From Progne subis subis (lineage: Eukaryota; Chordata; Aves; Passeriformes; Hirundinidae), in NCBI GenBank assembly GCA_022316685.1, contig JAKJHU010000086.1:62001-126000 (forward strand): a stretch of DNA of 64,000 bases. The letters run 5' to 3'. This document shows positions 1-12,639 of the stretch, piece by piece. The notes below the pieces were generated by a model. It worked only from the letters and a program-made list of their open reading frames with translations, ran no database searches and was not told where the DNA came from. The translations under genes were made by a program, and so were the position numbers. The number at the start of each line of letters is the position of its first letter. Within the stretch, counting starts at the first letter, position 1.

Positions 1-3000
1 TTCTCAGTCAGTAAGTCCAGACAGAAGCTTTACAGAGCCTTGGAGGAGATGGCAGCAGTGAGGGCTGCGCTCAGCCTGAGGACTGGATAGCACAGAGTTC
101 CTGTTCAGATGGATGGATCCAGTACTTTCCCTTATGGCCCCATCCACTTATCCTTCTTAGCAGATCCTCTTTGTCCCAGACCCTTCTTCCAGCTCCCCCT
201 TCATCCTCCCCTGGCTGCTCAGCAGCCCTCATTGGTGTCTCAGTGCTCACACGTCGATTTAGGCAGGGAAGCTCCCTCCCTCCTGGGGAAGGCTCATGGT
301 TCATCCCTGCTCCAGTGCAGGATGTTCCCTGTGGGACCTGCCACGGGGATGAGGCAGGGGACAGGTGATCCCCCAGCCTCTGCCTGCCCCTGGTGAGCTG
401 GTGCATCTTCAGCACCTCGGGAAAGCAGCAGAAGGGGCTCTGGAAGAGCAGGGTGACACTGCTGTCCCCCAGAGCCACGTGTGCCATCCCACAGAGCAAC
501 TGAGGCAAGACCCGATCTAACACTGCACGCTCTTCCAAGGAAAGCCTTCCGGGATTTTTCTCCTTCCTGAGCACCACAGTGGAGCCAAACCCATGTTTGT
601 CCCTTTCCCAGCAGCAGCACAAAGCGGTGACATCCGAGCCATCCGTCCATGGGCACGCTGCCCTCCCACACGGAGGGACATCCTGCACCTGATGATTCCT
701 TGGGGTGGCACAGTCCTGCTGCCACAGAGGGGTGCACCCTCTTTTCCTTCGGCCTCCCTCTGACCCCCTGGCTGCCCCCCAGAGCTGCCCCCAGCGCGTT
801 TTGGGCTCCTGCAGCCAAGCCAAGGCCCCAGCGCCGCCGGGGTGATGCCTTCAGCATTGCTTTGAGCTGTGCCAGGCTTGGCTTCCCCCTGCCCGTGCAG
901 GAGCATGGGCTGAGCACAAGGCACAGGATTTACCCCACCTGGAATATCCATGGGAGCATCAGGATGGAGTGAGGAAGCCCAGGGCAGTGTGTCCTGCAGC
1001 GTGGGTGGCACTGGCGCACGTCCTGCCTGTCCCTCACCGATCTCACTGGCTCAACAGCAGTGCAGTCACTCCCCCTGCCCACAGCTGAGGTTTTTGGAGA
1101 GGAGTTTGAAGATGTTTAGCCCAGTCCCGGGGTGCTGAGTCCACAAGCACATCCACAGGGCTGGCAACATCGGGAAGGAGGAACCAGACCCCCCCCACCC
1201 AAGCTGCTGCTGAGGAAACCAGCTCTGTCCTCATCCTCTCTCACAGCATCTGCCCCCCAAACCATGTCATTTCTACAGTGCCTTTCATCCCCCAGTGGGA
1301 TGGGAAGACCCAGGAGCTCTCCCTCTCTGCTGCAGCATCGGGGTGGAAGAGCAGAGGGGAGGGTGCCCCATCTCCAGCAGGGCAGGGAGGACATCCTGGC
1401 TTCTTTGGCACCTGGTTCTGCCTGTTGGGGCTCCTGCTGCTGCTGCAGCCACCCCACTATGACATCCCAGCTGCTCCATCCCTGCCTCGACGTGTCCCCA
1501 AGCCCCTCGCCCCCGAGGCACCCCCACATTGCCTCCAGCAGTGAGTTCCCCTCCTGCCACCCCTCTGCTCTCCAGTGGGAAGGGCTACAGCTGTCTGTTT
1601 TGGAAACATTTTCCTAAATGAGCTAGATGAAGAGTGTCTCATAAAACATTCATGTCACCGTAACACTCAGGCCTAAGTGAATGGAATAGAAACCCCACAA
1701 CAAGCAAAACCGACACAATAAAATGGTCACAAAGAGTATGTTGTGTTTACTAATGGAATTACAGCAAGTTTAAATACTGCACCCAGCGACTTAGCTGACT
1801 TAGCTGGCCCTGCTGGTTTCCTCTGCTAGCCAGGGAATTCCCCAAAATCCCTTTTACCCCAAGAGCCATGTCGCTGTCTGTCGGTGCCTGCTTTGTAGAG
1901 CTCTCCATAAATCATCAGCTCTTACCATCAGCAGCCCAAGCACCCTGGGGCTGCCTCTGCTGCCTGCCTATGCCTGGTGCGCTCAGTGCTGTGGGGTGAT
2001 GCTCAGGAGAGGGGCTGAGCCTCCCTGAAGTGTTGGGCACAGCACTGGGGCAGCTCCTGAGCCTCCTCCCTCCCTTCCTGCAGTGACCCGATGACTCTGG
2101 CTGAGCAGGGTGAATCCCTGCCTGTCCCTCCCCGCCGTCCTCCCCTCTTGCACCTCCCCAGGACGCTGCCCTCTGCTCTGGCTTGCCCCTGACACCCATC
2201 TGCTGGCTCTTCCAAAAGCATTGCCTGATCAGGGCTGCCTTCCTGTGCCTGTGTGAGCACGCCTCGAAAGCCAAGTCTATTCCGAACCAAAGCCTGGCAT
2301 GGGCTCCGAGGCCTCTTGCCAGCTGGAAGCAGAAATAGCGGCATCCTTTGGTTAAAGACAACAAACCAAACAGGATTTCTAGTTTGGCTTCCAAGCAGGA
2401 AAGCATTTTGGGAAGATAGTTATAAATAAGTGGTTTAACATCTCCTGCCAGCAGACATCACAGAGAAGATAATGTTCTTTTTTTATAAAACTGTCAGTGA
2501 CTCTAAATTAGGACTTTTCCTTCCCAGTTAACACGAGGCTGTTGATGGGGGCTTCTTCTAAGTGCTTTGCCAGGCCAGAGCTGTTCTAGCACCAATTACT
2601 GGAGTTTTGGGCTGGCTGTGATAGCATATAAGGGTTCCATTTTTACAGCTGATCTGTATAGAAACGTACCTGTGTGTGACCCCTGACAATCTAATCCAGT
2701 GTTGTGCAGAGAGTGGGCACTGTGAACCTCAAGACTTCAGTATTTCTTTTCTTCTGGCAAGGCCCAAACTTCCCTGACTTGATGAGAACCTTCCAGGCAG
2801 GAATTGGAAGCGTTTGAGGGTGACCAAAGTGTTCTGTTGGTCTGCAGTCTTGTTTGGCAGCTGGAGAACTCACGGCACAGTCCCAGCCCGCAGCTGCATT
2901 CCTGCTGGAAATGTCATCTTGGCACTGGTAGCTCCCCGCTTCCCTCTTCTGAAGCTGCACATGGCAGCAGAGAGCGCGGCCTGGGGAGGCAGGGACGGCT

Positions 3001-5205
3001 CCTCTGGGGTCCCTCAGCAGGCAGGGAGGGCAGCACATGGTCACTGAGGGCTCCACTTCAGTGTCAGCACAGAGAACATCCCTCGGTGACAGGAGAGGCG
3101 CTGGGCAGAGGTTGTCCCTCGGTGCCACCTGTTCTCCCAAGGACTGATGAAGTTACCCTCACAGAACATCTTGAAAGCTTCCCAAACATCACCCAGCAGG
3201 GCTGTGTCACTCCAGACAGAGCTTCCCTGCTCTGCTTTGTGCACCCAGCTCAGCCTAAGCACAGTCCCCCCCGTGCTGTCCTGGTCCCTGCCAGCTCAGT
3301 GGCACTGGCAGGGCTCTGCTTTGTTTGCTGCAGGACATCCCAGTGCGAGCAGACCACAGTCTCGGTGTCCCCAGGCACAAGATTGTCCCCAGCCTGTCCC
3401 TGCTAGCCCATCCTACGGGCACCAGGTGCACCCATTTCTCATCCTTGATTTCTTCTGTGCGTGTCTCGGACTCCTGTCAGCCGTCCCTTGGGGAGGATTC
3501 CATCTCATCCCAGGAAAAGGGATTCTCCCGGTGCAGGTCACCTCTGGGAGGAAGAGCCTCTGTTCTGCTGAGAACCTCTCTGGGACCTTCAGAACCCTGG
3601 GGCTGCTGCCCAGGGGCAGGGAGGAGATCCCAGGGGATGCAGAGGAGCTCTGCAGCACAGAGGGTGCTCTCCCAGCAGGCTTTCCTTGGGAAGGGATTGT
3701 CAGGGATGTGCTCCCCTCTCACGTTCTTGATCCTGGGAGTGGTGGAGAGCTGGGCTGGGGCTCTCACAGCACAGTGTCAGGCCAGCCCCCACTCCAGGCC
3801 CTCTCCCCCGAATTTTATCCCTCCCTGGGGCCACACTTCAGCCCACCCCATCAGAAACCTTGTGTGGATTTTGCAGACTGTAGGGAAACATTTCCTTGAC
3901 TCCTGTTGATGCTGGGGAGGGCAGACTGCTAGAAACATAAACACTCTATTAATATTAAGGTAGGAAGAAAAAAAACATCCAAGCAACTCACCAATCCTCT
4001 CCATATCAAGCTAAACTTCTTCTGAAGGTAGTTTTGGCAAGAGGCCACAGCACAGATGAGACTGATGGCTTCCAGGTATAAATATTTACTGTTTGACCTT
4101 GTTATTGTTCCATCAGCCAAAGGTTTTTACCTATTTTTATACATATACATGCGTGTGTGTGTATATTTATGCTCAAAAACTCTTTTCATCTAAACATCAA
4201 ACCTCTTTGTCTCTGAAAGATAGAATGGCCACTTTTAATTATTTCACTTCCCTCTCATTCTCTTTGCTGAACCTTCTAGAGCGAGGTGAACCCTCTCCGC
4301 TGGGCTTTGGGAGGCTCAGGGAACAAAGGGAGCAAGGGAGAGGAGCCTCTCCCCACTCCAGGGGCTCAGTGCAGCCTTGGTGCGTGGAGCAAGGTCACTG
4401 CTGGCACTGCTGCCCAATATCTTTGAGGAAAACTCAGTCCCCAGCCTCACAGCTGCTCCAGCCCTGCCCTTGTCCTGCTCTGGGCACGGGGATGTTCCTG
4501 AGACGGCTTTGTAACAGCTGAGTGCTACCAGCAGTTGGTCCTCACCCCACTGCACAGCCAGGGAGTGTGGGGTGTGGGGTTCCCACCCTCACTCTGCTCC
4601 AGGAGGGAGCACAAACCCTGGTGGGACCCACCCTGGCTGTCCCTGGCCTCTCCTGCCCAGCTCAGGGGAGTGCTGGCACTTGGCCTCTGCTGGCGGCTGG
4701 TCCAGGTGGGACGCAGGGAATCCCGAGGGTGAGATCGCTGTGGGAGGTGTCACAGTGATCACTGCAGGAGGTGTCACAGCCATCACTGGGAGCTGTGCTG
4801 TGCTGCTGTCCCTGTCAGCACAAGCAGGACCACACACAGATGTTGGGTGGCCTGTGAGCAGCAGGGCCGTGGTCAGCAGCCCCTGGCAGGGGCACCCAGC
4901 TCCCTCAGCACCACCCCTGCCTCTCCCCTGCTTAGAACCACTCAGGCAGTGAACCTCTGTTCCCTCCCCTGCTGCTGGAGAGAGGCTGTGGCAGGCAGCA
5001 GTGAGGATCTGCTGGTGTCCCAGCTGGAGAATGAACATCACCAGTTCTTGTCCCAGGTCTGTGCCTGCCTCCCAGCACAGGAATCTGTGCTGCTCTACAC
5101 AGTCTTGGGTTTGGGTTGGTCCCAGCACTGGGCCTATCACCCTTCACCATGTGTGGGGTGATGCCTTTGCTTCTGAAGCTCTAGGACAGAACATGTTCTG
5201 GCTAT
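1..5205. other. Gene-free stretch
   Basis: No exon, RNA gene or repeat family was recognised. Open frames on both strands have no family features. A 12-bp perfect palindrome CAGTGATCACTG is at 4753-4764, inside a short duplicated ggaggtgtcacag segment. A short tg/ta-rich run lies near 4,138-4,165. Confidence 0.6.
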
Positions 5206-5210
5206 TCTGT

Positions 5211-5484
5211 TGTGTTCCTCACTGCCCTGTCCCTCCCTGTCCTGTTCCTCACAGTCCTGATCCTCCCTGTCCTGTTCCACACTGTCCTGTTCCTCACTGT
5301 CCTGTTCCTCCCTGTCCTGTTCCTCAGTCCCGTTCCTCAGTCCTATTTCTCCTTGTCCCATTCCTCCCTGCCCTGTTCCATTCTGTCCTGTCCGTCCTTG
5401 TCCCATTACTCACTGTCCTGTTCCTCAGTCCTGTCCCTCCTTGTCCCATTACTCACTGTCCCGTCCCTCCCTGTCCCGTTCCCC
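5211..5484 (+). repeat. Pyrimidine-rich minisatellite, unit about 15 bp
   Basis: Diverged tandem copies of ctgtcctgttcctca occur with frequent C/T changes and occasional shorter units. The + strand is almost entirely C and T with interspersed G. Confidence 0.85.
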
Positions 5485-5489
5485 ACCAG

Positions 5490-7370
5490 AGCAGATCTCT
5501 GTACACAACCTCAGCGGTCCCACCAGCCGGGAGAGGGAAGCCTGGTTTCACGTTTGCTGCTCGAGGCAGGTTTCACGTTTGCTCCCGCAGCCTTTGAAGG
5601 CTCTTGGCTCTTCTCCTCAGTGCTGCTGGCAGGTCCTGGCAGCTTGACGAGACCACGGGCTGGTGCTGCTCTGTGAGCTGCGCTCTGCCTCCCCTCAGAA
5701 GTCTGTCGCTGCCTCCTGTCTCTCCGCGAGGCACCGGGCAAATGTAACAGCAGTCATACGTGGAATGATCGGATTTCTGCCACCACAGAAAGCAGGGGCA
5801 GAGCTGGGAAACCTCAGTTGCCTTGGCCAGGGAGGGAAGGGTTCCTCTCTGCTGTCACCAGGGAGTTTCTGAGCCCCTCCCAATCCAGGTGTCCCCGAGC
5901 ATCCCTTCACCAACGGGATTGTCACTGTCAGCCGACCTGGGGACAGCTGAGGGCAAATGTCCTCCCTGGAGGTGAGGGCACCAGCTGCTCCTTCAGGCAC
6001 AGAGTGGCACTAGCAGAGTGCCAGGGCAGCCCATCCTGAGAAAGAGCACAGCCAGCACATCACAGAACGCCACCACTGTCACTGCCCCGGGTCCTGTCTG
6101 TGCCCCAGGACATCCTCGGTTTTGTTTTCCATCTCCTGAGACTCTCTTTACACCACTCTGAGAAAGGATCTAGCTGGCAGCAGTTTAATGCATGACAATC
6201 CTGTTATACAGCTGTAAATAAGTAACAACTAGGGGAAAAAAATGCATTTTAAAATTTTTTTGTTGACATTATTTTCACTATTGATTAGCTGGTAGCCACT
6301 TTCTTAAGAGATTTCTCATGGAAACTGTGACCTTTATTCTGTGTATTTCTCTCTCTTTCTTTCTGAGATTTTTTTTTTTTTTTTTCCCCGTGTTTCAGAT
6401 GCTTTTTGGTGTAATGTTCAATGCCTGTTTGTATTTTCGAATTGTATTTTTCAAACTTTGCTGGAAAAAAAAAAAAAAAAGGGAAAAAAAGGCCCATTCT
6501 GATTGGTGGGATTTTTAGTCCTGCCATTTTTTTCAGCTTTTAGCTTTTTCAGTAAGTTAAAGCAACAGAAAAATGCCTCAAAAAAAAAAAAAAAATCACA
6601 GTGAAGTTCTGAGGAGAGATTAGAAAACATCAGAAAGAAGAAGTACAATAGTAAGATCAGCAAGCTGAGTGGAGGGGGAGGAGGACTCTTGTGACACCTA
6701 CCAACCTCCTGATGTAGCACACGAGGTGGGACTAGACCTCTTCACTGAATTAAATCACTCTGCTTTTCCACTCTACCCACTCTCTCGAACTCCAATCAAA
6801 ACAAATAAAAATTCATATTTTAAAACAAAATCTGTTCGTTTGTTTGCTTGTTTGGGGATTTTTTTAGGGTTTTTTTGTTTGTTTGTTTTTATTTTGGTTT
6901 TTTTGGGGTTTTTTTGTCTCAGGTTATTTTCCCTAGGTCTGTTTCTCAAAGCCAAATCCTCTGGGCTTTGGACCACCTGCCCATTTGGGCAGTTTGTCCC
7001 TCTGACAAGCAAACAAGCCACCCGTTAAAAAAGAATATTCTAGGGGAAAGTAAAAGAGCTTGAGGATGTTTTCTGGTGGCCATTGTGTCGCGTTTAGAAC
7101 TCTTTCCCTTCCAGTGACAGGGGAGGGCACAAGGTTTGTTCATTTGGGTTGGCTGGGGAGTTTGGGGACCAGCTGGCAGGCAGGGTGGTGATGGTGAGGG
7201 CGCTGGGAGAGGATTCTGAGGTGTGGTTTGTCCTCGCTGTGGGTGACCCCTGCTCAGACACTGCTGTTCCAGGGAGCTTTGGGGCGTTTCTCTGTGCGCA
7301 ACGTGAATCAAACTCACAGCTTCTCTAGGGGCAAGAAGAAGAGGCTTGGCCAGGACCTAAACTGCCAGAG
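5490..7370. other. Gene-free stretch with A/T runs
   Basis: Apart from the simple repeats near 6,371-6,920 I see no gene or element. Confidence 0.6.
6835..6920 (+). repeat. TTTG/T-rich simple repeat
   Basis: Low-complexity gtttgtttgttt-like sequence. A or T runs of 15-17 bases also lie close by at about 6,371, 6,464 and 6,581. Confidence 0.85.
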
Positions 7371-7577
7371 AGCAGGGATGGATGGGATTTTGGGAAGGAG
7401 TTCTTCCCTGGGAGGTTGGGGAGGCCCTGGGAGAGGTTTCCCAGAGCAGCTATGCCTGCCCCTGGATCCCTGGCAGTGTCCAAGGTTGGATGGGATTTGT
7501 AGCAACCTGGGATAGTGGAAGGTGTTCCTGCCATGGCAGGGGGTGGCATTGGAGGCCCCTCCCAACCCAAACTGACC
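7371..7577 (+). mobile_element. CR1 LINE, 3' end fragment
   Basis: The stretch reads like the CR1 3' untranslated end in sense direction: ggttggggaggccctgg, tggatccctggcagtgtcca, tagtggaaggtgttcctgcc, then cccctcccaaccc. It is diverged and lacks a clear 3' octamer repeat. Confidence 0.75.
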
Positions 7578-7771
7578 ATGGCTCAGACGCCTTTCCTGCA
7601 GGGAGGTTTGGCTGTGGCTGCCCTGTGGATATTAGATTGACACACGCTGTATCTAATAGCCCCTGGCCACGCCGTGTCCCCCAGGCAGTGAGAAATGCTC
7701 AGGGTGTGTTCTGCTGAAGGGGAACTGCGAGGTGTGGGGGCTTCATTTGGACCCTCCACTGCATCTCCCTG

Positions 7772-8416
7772 TGTCGGGGGGGAACCCCGACATTCAGGTG
7801 GTTTCAGAGTCTTTTGCCCCCTTGCACAGCCCCGAGCCAAGCCGAAGGAAGAGACGGAGTCTTCAGGTTTAGTTTTTTCAAGGTTGCATTTTTCGTTTAT
7901 TGTTTCTTATCTTACAAATTTCTCACAGTCCAACGAGATGTTCGCAGCTGCATGGACTTCTCACGTCTCCCCCCGAGCTGGGCTGTCCTTAATCTTTTAT
8001 ACTAATTGCTACGTGTTCGTTATTTACTATTTCTTACCAATGTCTATCACTATTACTAAAAAGGTCATCTCTACACTGACCCAATCCTCACTAACTACTT
8101 TGTGCCAACGTCACTGCAGAAATGGTGTGAGGGAAGGAGAAGGAAGAAGAAGGAGACAATGCCCCAAATTCTCCATTTTGTCCCCATTCACTCCAATGCT
8201 ATGAACCTAAAATTACTATTTTTTCACTCTATGACAAACTAAACTACCATTTTTCACACTCCCGTGGCCTGCAAACCCTCTCTCAATTTAGGAATTTTTT
8301 CCCATGGACTGAGATCAAATCCAGTGTCTCTCTGAGCTCTGGGCTGGGGTCTCAGAGGCCCCTGCCCAGGTCCCTGACCCTCCAGGGCAACCAAAGGAAT
8401 GCCCTGGACTCCAACA
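7772..8416 (-). mobile_element. Solo LTR, ERVK-like, family 1 copy 1
   Basis: A 645-bp element with TG...CA ends, flanked by a perfect 6-bp target duplication TCCCTG (7766-7771 and 8417-8422). It is the reverse complement of the element at 14008-14654. On the minus strand it carries a TATAAAA box and an AATAAA signal in LTR order. A 6-bp duplication is usual for class II (ERVK/beta-like) and alpha-like avian elements. No internal viral sequence adjoins it, so it is a solo LTR left by recombination. Confidence 0.9.
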
Positions 8417-9805
8417 TCCCTGGAGCCAGGAGATGTTATATTCAGTAACTAATGGAAAGAAGGATTTCCCCCCAGCCCCTGCAGAAAGATCTGAAATTAA
8501 GTAAATCTCTCCAACTCTGTCCAATTAAGTAAATCCCTCCAAATGCAAAAGCAGAGGATGAATCACCTGCAAGAAATGCTGAGGTTCATCCTATTGCATC
8601 AAGCCGGAAACTTTCAGTGTTTCCCTGGACCCTGTTCTGCATCTTTAGTCAAAATGCTGATGATTTACCCAAATCCAACATATTCAATGAGGGCTTCCCC
8701 CTCCCCCCAGCTATCACTGGGAAGTAGCAGGAGAAGAAAATAACTCCAGTGACAGCCTCAGTCGCTTTCTGTGCCCGGAGCAGGAACGAAACGCCCTCCG
8801 CCTTCCCCGGATTCCCTGAGCACCATCTGTATGCAGCACCAGGGACTCGCTGGAGGGACAATAACTCCAAACATATTGCAACCTTGGACAAAAAAAGAAA
8901 AAAGGAAAAAAAAAAAAAAAGTTAAAAAAAGTTAGGCATTTGAATTTGCTGCATTCAGCTGAATCCTCCCTCTTCCTCTGAGATTCGGATGGCAGAGGAG
9001 GTTTGGGAGAGCTGGGGCTCGCAGCTGCTGTGGCAGATGGAGAGTTATCATGGGTCTGAGCAGCACAGGCTGCATACTTATGTCTTCCTGAGGAAGGAGC
9101 TGGGCTTGTGGCCTCGGCAGGAGCAGCCCACCGCTAGTTTGAAACCATAAAAACTCCAGCATGAAGTTTTCCCCACTGCTCCACCAGCACCCCCCCCAGG
9201 GTGAGTCCTTCCCTAATCAAGATTGTGCAGGGTTGGTGCCAGCCTGAAAAGATCTTCCTGACTCAGAAGACAAAAATAAACAACGATGTGAAATGCTTCC
9301 TTGCATTATCACTTCTCTATTTGAACCTAGAACAAGGACCCTGAAGAGGAACAGAGTGTAATTGCAGTGTCCACAGAAAAGAAATAGTAATGAAAACAGA
9401 CAGAGCCGGGAGAATTGGCAGAGAAGAGGCAGAGCTGAACAAGTATTTATTACCCCAGCACTTAGTGCTCAGCCTGACAGGTGTCTCAGGACTGCAATAG
9501 CTGGGTTTTATTATTAGGTGCTCATAACGCAGAAGTGCTCGGGGTGAGGGCAGGGCAGAACTGCTGACGTGTGTCTCCTGAGGTGCCAGGACTCGGGGAG
9601 CAGATAATTCCTCCCCTACACCAGGCTCTAACCGTGGCCAGCGGGGATGGCTTCAGCCCCACAGCCCCCTGAAGGAAAGAATCCCCTCTGAGGACACAGT
9701 TGTTTTCTTCTGCCTTCAAAGCATTGCTGTTTCAGAAACCCCTTCTGCAAACCAACTCCTCGTGAGGTAGGGCTGAGTTCCCCAAAGCCAGCCATCACAC
9801 ATCCG

Positions 9806-10245
9806 TGATGCCTTGGGATTTTAGCTTTTCTATTTCTCATCTGTTTGTAACCCTGCAGTTCTTTGGTGTAGAACTCCAAACTCCACACACAGTGGGAGCT
9901 GCTGCTTCCCCATTTTGGTCAGACACAACAATTCCTCTCCAGGCAATCAAGGACACCTCACTGCCTCAGGCCTGAGAGATGGAAACAAAAGGGAGTTGGA
10001 TGAGCAAACTTGGAGTGAATGACTTCATTACCTGGAGCTGTAATTGGAAGATTGACCCCCAATATGCAAATGAACCGAACTTATAAAAGTGTGAAAACCA
10101 TGACCTGTGGTCCATTTTTGGGTGTAGCCCCTGGGGGGTTTTGTCTGCCCTGAATGTACCTGGAGGCCCTTCAATAAATAGAACTGCTTTTAATTCCCTT
10201 AATTTTGTCTGACCTCTGTTTTTAGGTCACCCCATAAAGGCATCA
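9806..10245 (+). mobile_element. LTR, TGATGCC...GGCATCA family (probably ERVL-like)
   Basis: A 440-bp element with inverted ends TGATGCC and GGCATCA, a TATA box (cttataaaag near 10079) and a poly(A) signal caataaat near 10173, in LTR order on the plus strand. No convincing target duplication remains, so it is probably old. Related copies are at 10389-11242 and 48577-49021. The ERVL assignment is inference. Confidence 0.7.
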
Positions 10246-10388
10246 TTCAGGGTGGTAGAATCAAAAATCCCAGCACCAAGGCAGGGTTCCTCCTGCAGAA
10301 GGAGCTCTCTTCTCTGCTTCCTCCCCGCTCTAAGGCAGGTGGGTCCAACCCTGCATGATTCCCATCTGCAGGGCTCTTCCCAGAACTA

Positions 10389-11242
10389 TGGATGCTGAAA
10401 GATTTTTGCCTTTTTTTTTTTTCTGTATATTCTCTACTCTTTACACATACATTTGTAGCTCTGTAGCCTATTATTCATAGACAGTTTTCTCTACCTTTAC
10501 ACTACCCTGAGAGGCAGAAAGACAAAATGCATCCCAAGGCTAAAAAACAGCTCTTCAAGATATATTTTTATAAATAAAGTTTAGTTCCCAACTGAGGGGG
10601 GAGGATTTAGAGAGGGGGATGTTACCTCACTGTCACCGAGACACACAAAGCAGCCACACACAGACAAGAGGTTTCGCAGAGCAGAGGTTCCTCCGATCCG
10701 GCTCAAAGCTGAGTCCAGGTGGGAGAGAGAGCCTCTTTGATTTATTTCTTACTTTTTATACATTTGTGGGTCTAGCAGAAGATTGGCTTTTTGGGGTTTC
10801 CACCCCTCAGCCTCAGTGGCCAGACCAATTGTCAGTTACAATTGTTTTCAGGTTAGAAATATGCAAACAGAGGACAGGGAATGAAAAACAAAGGATTTGT
10901 TTATGTTACATTTGTGGGAAAAGGTAGAAAACTTCTTCTAATATTGTACAGTAACTAAAAAGATCTGACTCCAATTTATGAAAATTCAAAAGGCTATAAA
11001 AAACTCAGAAAAACCAGGGTAACACCTCACCTCTTATATCTCTAATTGGAGATTTTTGTCAAGTATGTTAATTTGCTAAACTTATAAAACTGTGTTCACC
11101 CCGTGGGAAGGGATGGGCATTTTGCGGTTATTTTCCATATCTGCCCCTGGAGGCCTCCAATAAAGACCAGAATTTATATTCCCTCCTATGCTAATATTCT
11201 CTCAAAAGGGTGTTGTTTTGTTTGGAGGTTCTTTAAGGCATC
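10389..11242 (+). mobile_element. Older LTR interrupted by the LTR at 10631-11024
   Basis: The right part (11025-11242) has cttataaaact, CCTGGAGGCC, caataaag and an end TTAAGGCATC, in the same order as the LTR at 9806-10245. The left part (10389-10630) begins with a TGGATGC-like start followed by a T-rich stretch, as in that LTR. The younger LTR splits the two parts. The left boundary is approximate. Confidence 0.6.
10631..11024 (-). mobile_element. Solo LTR, family 2 copy A, nested in an older LTR
   Basis: A 394-bp element from TGTCACCGAG to GGGTAACA, with a perfect 6-bp duplication CCTCAC (10625-10630 and 11025-11030). Read on the minus strand it starts TGTTACCC and has TATAAAA followed within a few bases by AATAAA. 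Two more copies are at 21144-21525 and 57328-57724. It sits inside an older LTR (10389-11242). Confidence 0.92.
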
Positions 11243-11524
11243 GCTGCGGCCGTGCTGGCTGCCCTGTAAGCAAACACTCCTTTATCCCGCAGTTCCTCCT
11301 GGCTGAACGCATCCATCAGCAGCTCGTCAGCAGGAAAACACAGCTGGAGACTCTGTGCTCTCCTCTCTGCACAGAGAACCCCCCTGGCCCGGCAGGACTG
11401 TGCATTCCTGGGATCCACTCTCTGCTGGAGGATCCTCACAGGAACATCGCTGGAGGTGGTGACAGCGCCTGTGACTCTCTGTGCCCGCACCACCTCCCCT
11501 GTTCACACCCGTGGCACGGCTGAG

Positions 11525-12625
11525 CTCTGTTCAATGCTTTTCTTGATGACACAGATGAGGGTGTTGAGTCTTTCGTCAGTGGATTTGCAGACCACACTAA
11601 GCTGGGAGCGTGTGTTTATCTCTCGGAAGGTAGGAGGGCTCTGCAGAGGCACCTAGAATGGTTGGGTGGAATCCAATAGGATGAAGTTTAATAAGTCCAA
11701 GTGCTGAGTCCTGCATTTTGGCCACAAAACCCCCCCTGCAGCATTAGAGGTTGGGGACAGAGTGGCAGGACAGTGTCCAGGCAGAAAGGGACCTGGGGGT
11801 ACTGGTGACAGCCATGAACATCAGCCAGGATGTGTCCAGGTGGCCAAGAAGGCCAATGGCACCTGGCCTGGATCAGGAATGGTGTGGCCAGCAGGAGCAG
11901 GGAGGTCATTCTTCCCCTGTACTCGGCACTGGTGAGACCACACCTCAAGTGCTGTGTCCAGCTCTGTTCCCTCAGTTCAGGATGGACACTGAGTGCTGTG
12001 TCCAGCTCTGGGATGGACACTGAGTGCTGTGTCCAGTTCAGGAAGGACATTGAGTGCTGTGTCCAGCTCTGGGATGGACACTGAGTGCTGTGTCCAGCTC
12101 TGGGATGGACACTGAGTGCTGTGTCCAGTTCAGGATGGACATTGAGTGCTGTGTCCAGCTCTGTCCCCTCAGTTCAGGATGGACATTGAGTGCTGTGTCC
12201 AGTTCAGGAAGGACATTGAGTGCTGTGTCCAGCTCTGTCCCTCAGTTTAGGAAGGACATTGAGTGCTGTGTCCAGCTCTGTCCCTCAGTTTAGGAAGGAC
12301 ATTGAGTGCTGTGTTCAGTTTAGGATGTACACTGAGTGCTGTGTCCAGCTCTGTCCCTCAGTTTAGGATGGACATTGAGACCCTCGAGCACATCCAGAGG
12401 TGGCAACGAGGCTGGAGAGGGGCTGGGAGCACAAACCCTGTGAGGAACAGCTGAGGGAGCTGGAGCTGTTCAGCCTGGAGAAAAGGAGACTCAGAGGTGA
12501 CCTCATCACTCTCTAAACTCCCTGAGAGGTCGCTGGATCACCTGGGGTTGGTCTCTTTCTCCAGCCAGTGGCAACAAGGCTGTGCCATCCCCATCACCAC
12601 CACATCTGGCAGGCAGAGGGAAAAT
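11525..12625 (+). mobile_element. CR1 LINE fragment, end of ORF2 plus 3' UTR, with internal minisatellite
   Basis: Translation shows the C-terminal part of CR1 ORF2 in broken frames, for example LDDTDEGVE, KDLGVLVT-like, [20 protein letters not shown] and [14 protein letters not shown] pieces. This is the end of the reverse-transcriptase reading frame of CR1. The segment around 11949-12378, which should occur once, is expanded into about 12 tandem units. The copy is dead (stops and frameshifts) and truncated at its 5' end. Confidence 0.85.
11949..12378 (+). repeat. Minisatellite of about 12 units grown from CR1 sequence
   Basis: Twelve units begin gctgtgtccag and end ggacattgagt or ggacactgagt. 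Short units of about 30-31 bp and long units of about 43-44 bp are mixed. The long form keeps a ctctgtccctcagtt insert that matches the position of the single CR1 segment. Confidence 0.9.
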
Positions 12626-12639
12626 CTCTATGAAAAACA

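Noticed and set aside
71..917. Several overlapping frames of 160-250 codons near the left edge
   Set aside because: They overlap on both strands, lack known motifs and look like chance frames in GC-moderate sequence.
7695..8204. Open frame of about 170 codons, with a similar one on the other strand at 14222-14761
   Set aside because: Both lie largely inside the two family 1 solo LTRs and run antisense to them. The shared protein-like sequence reflects shared LTR DNA, not a gene.
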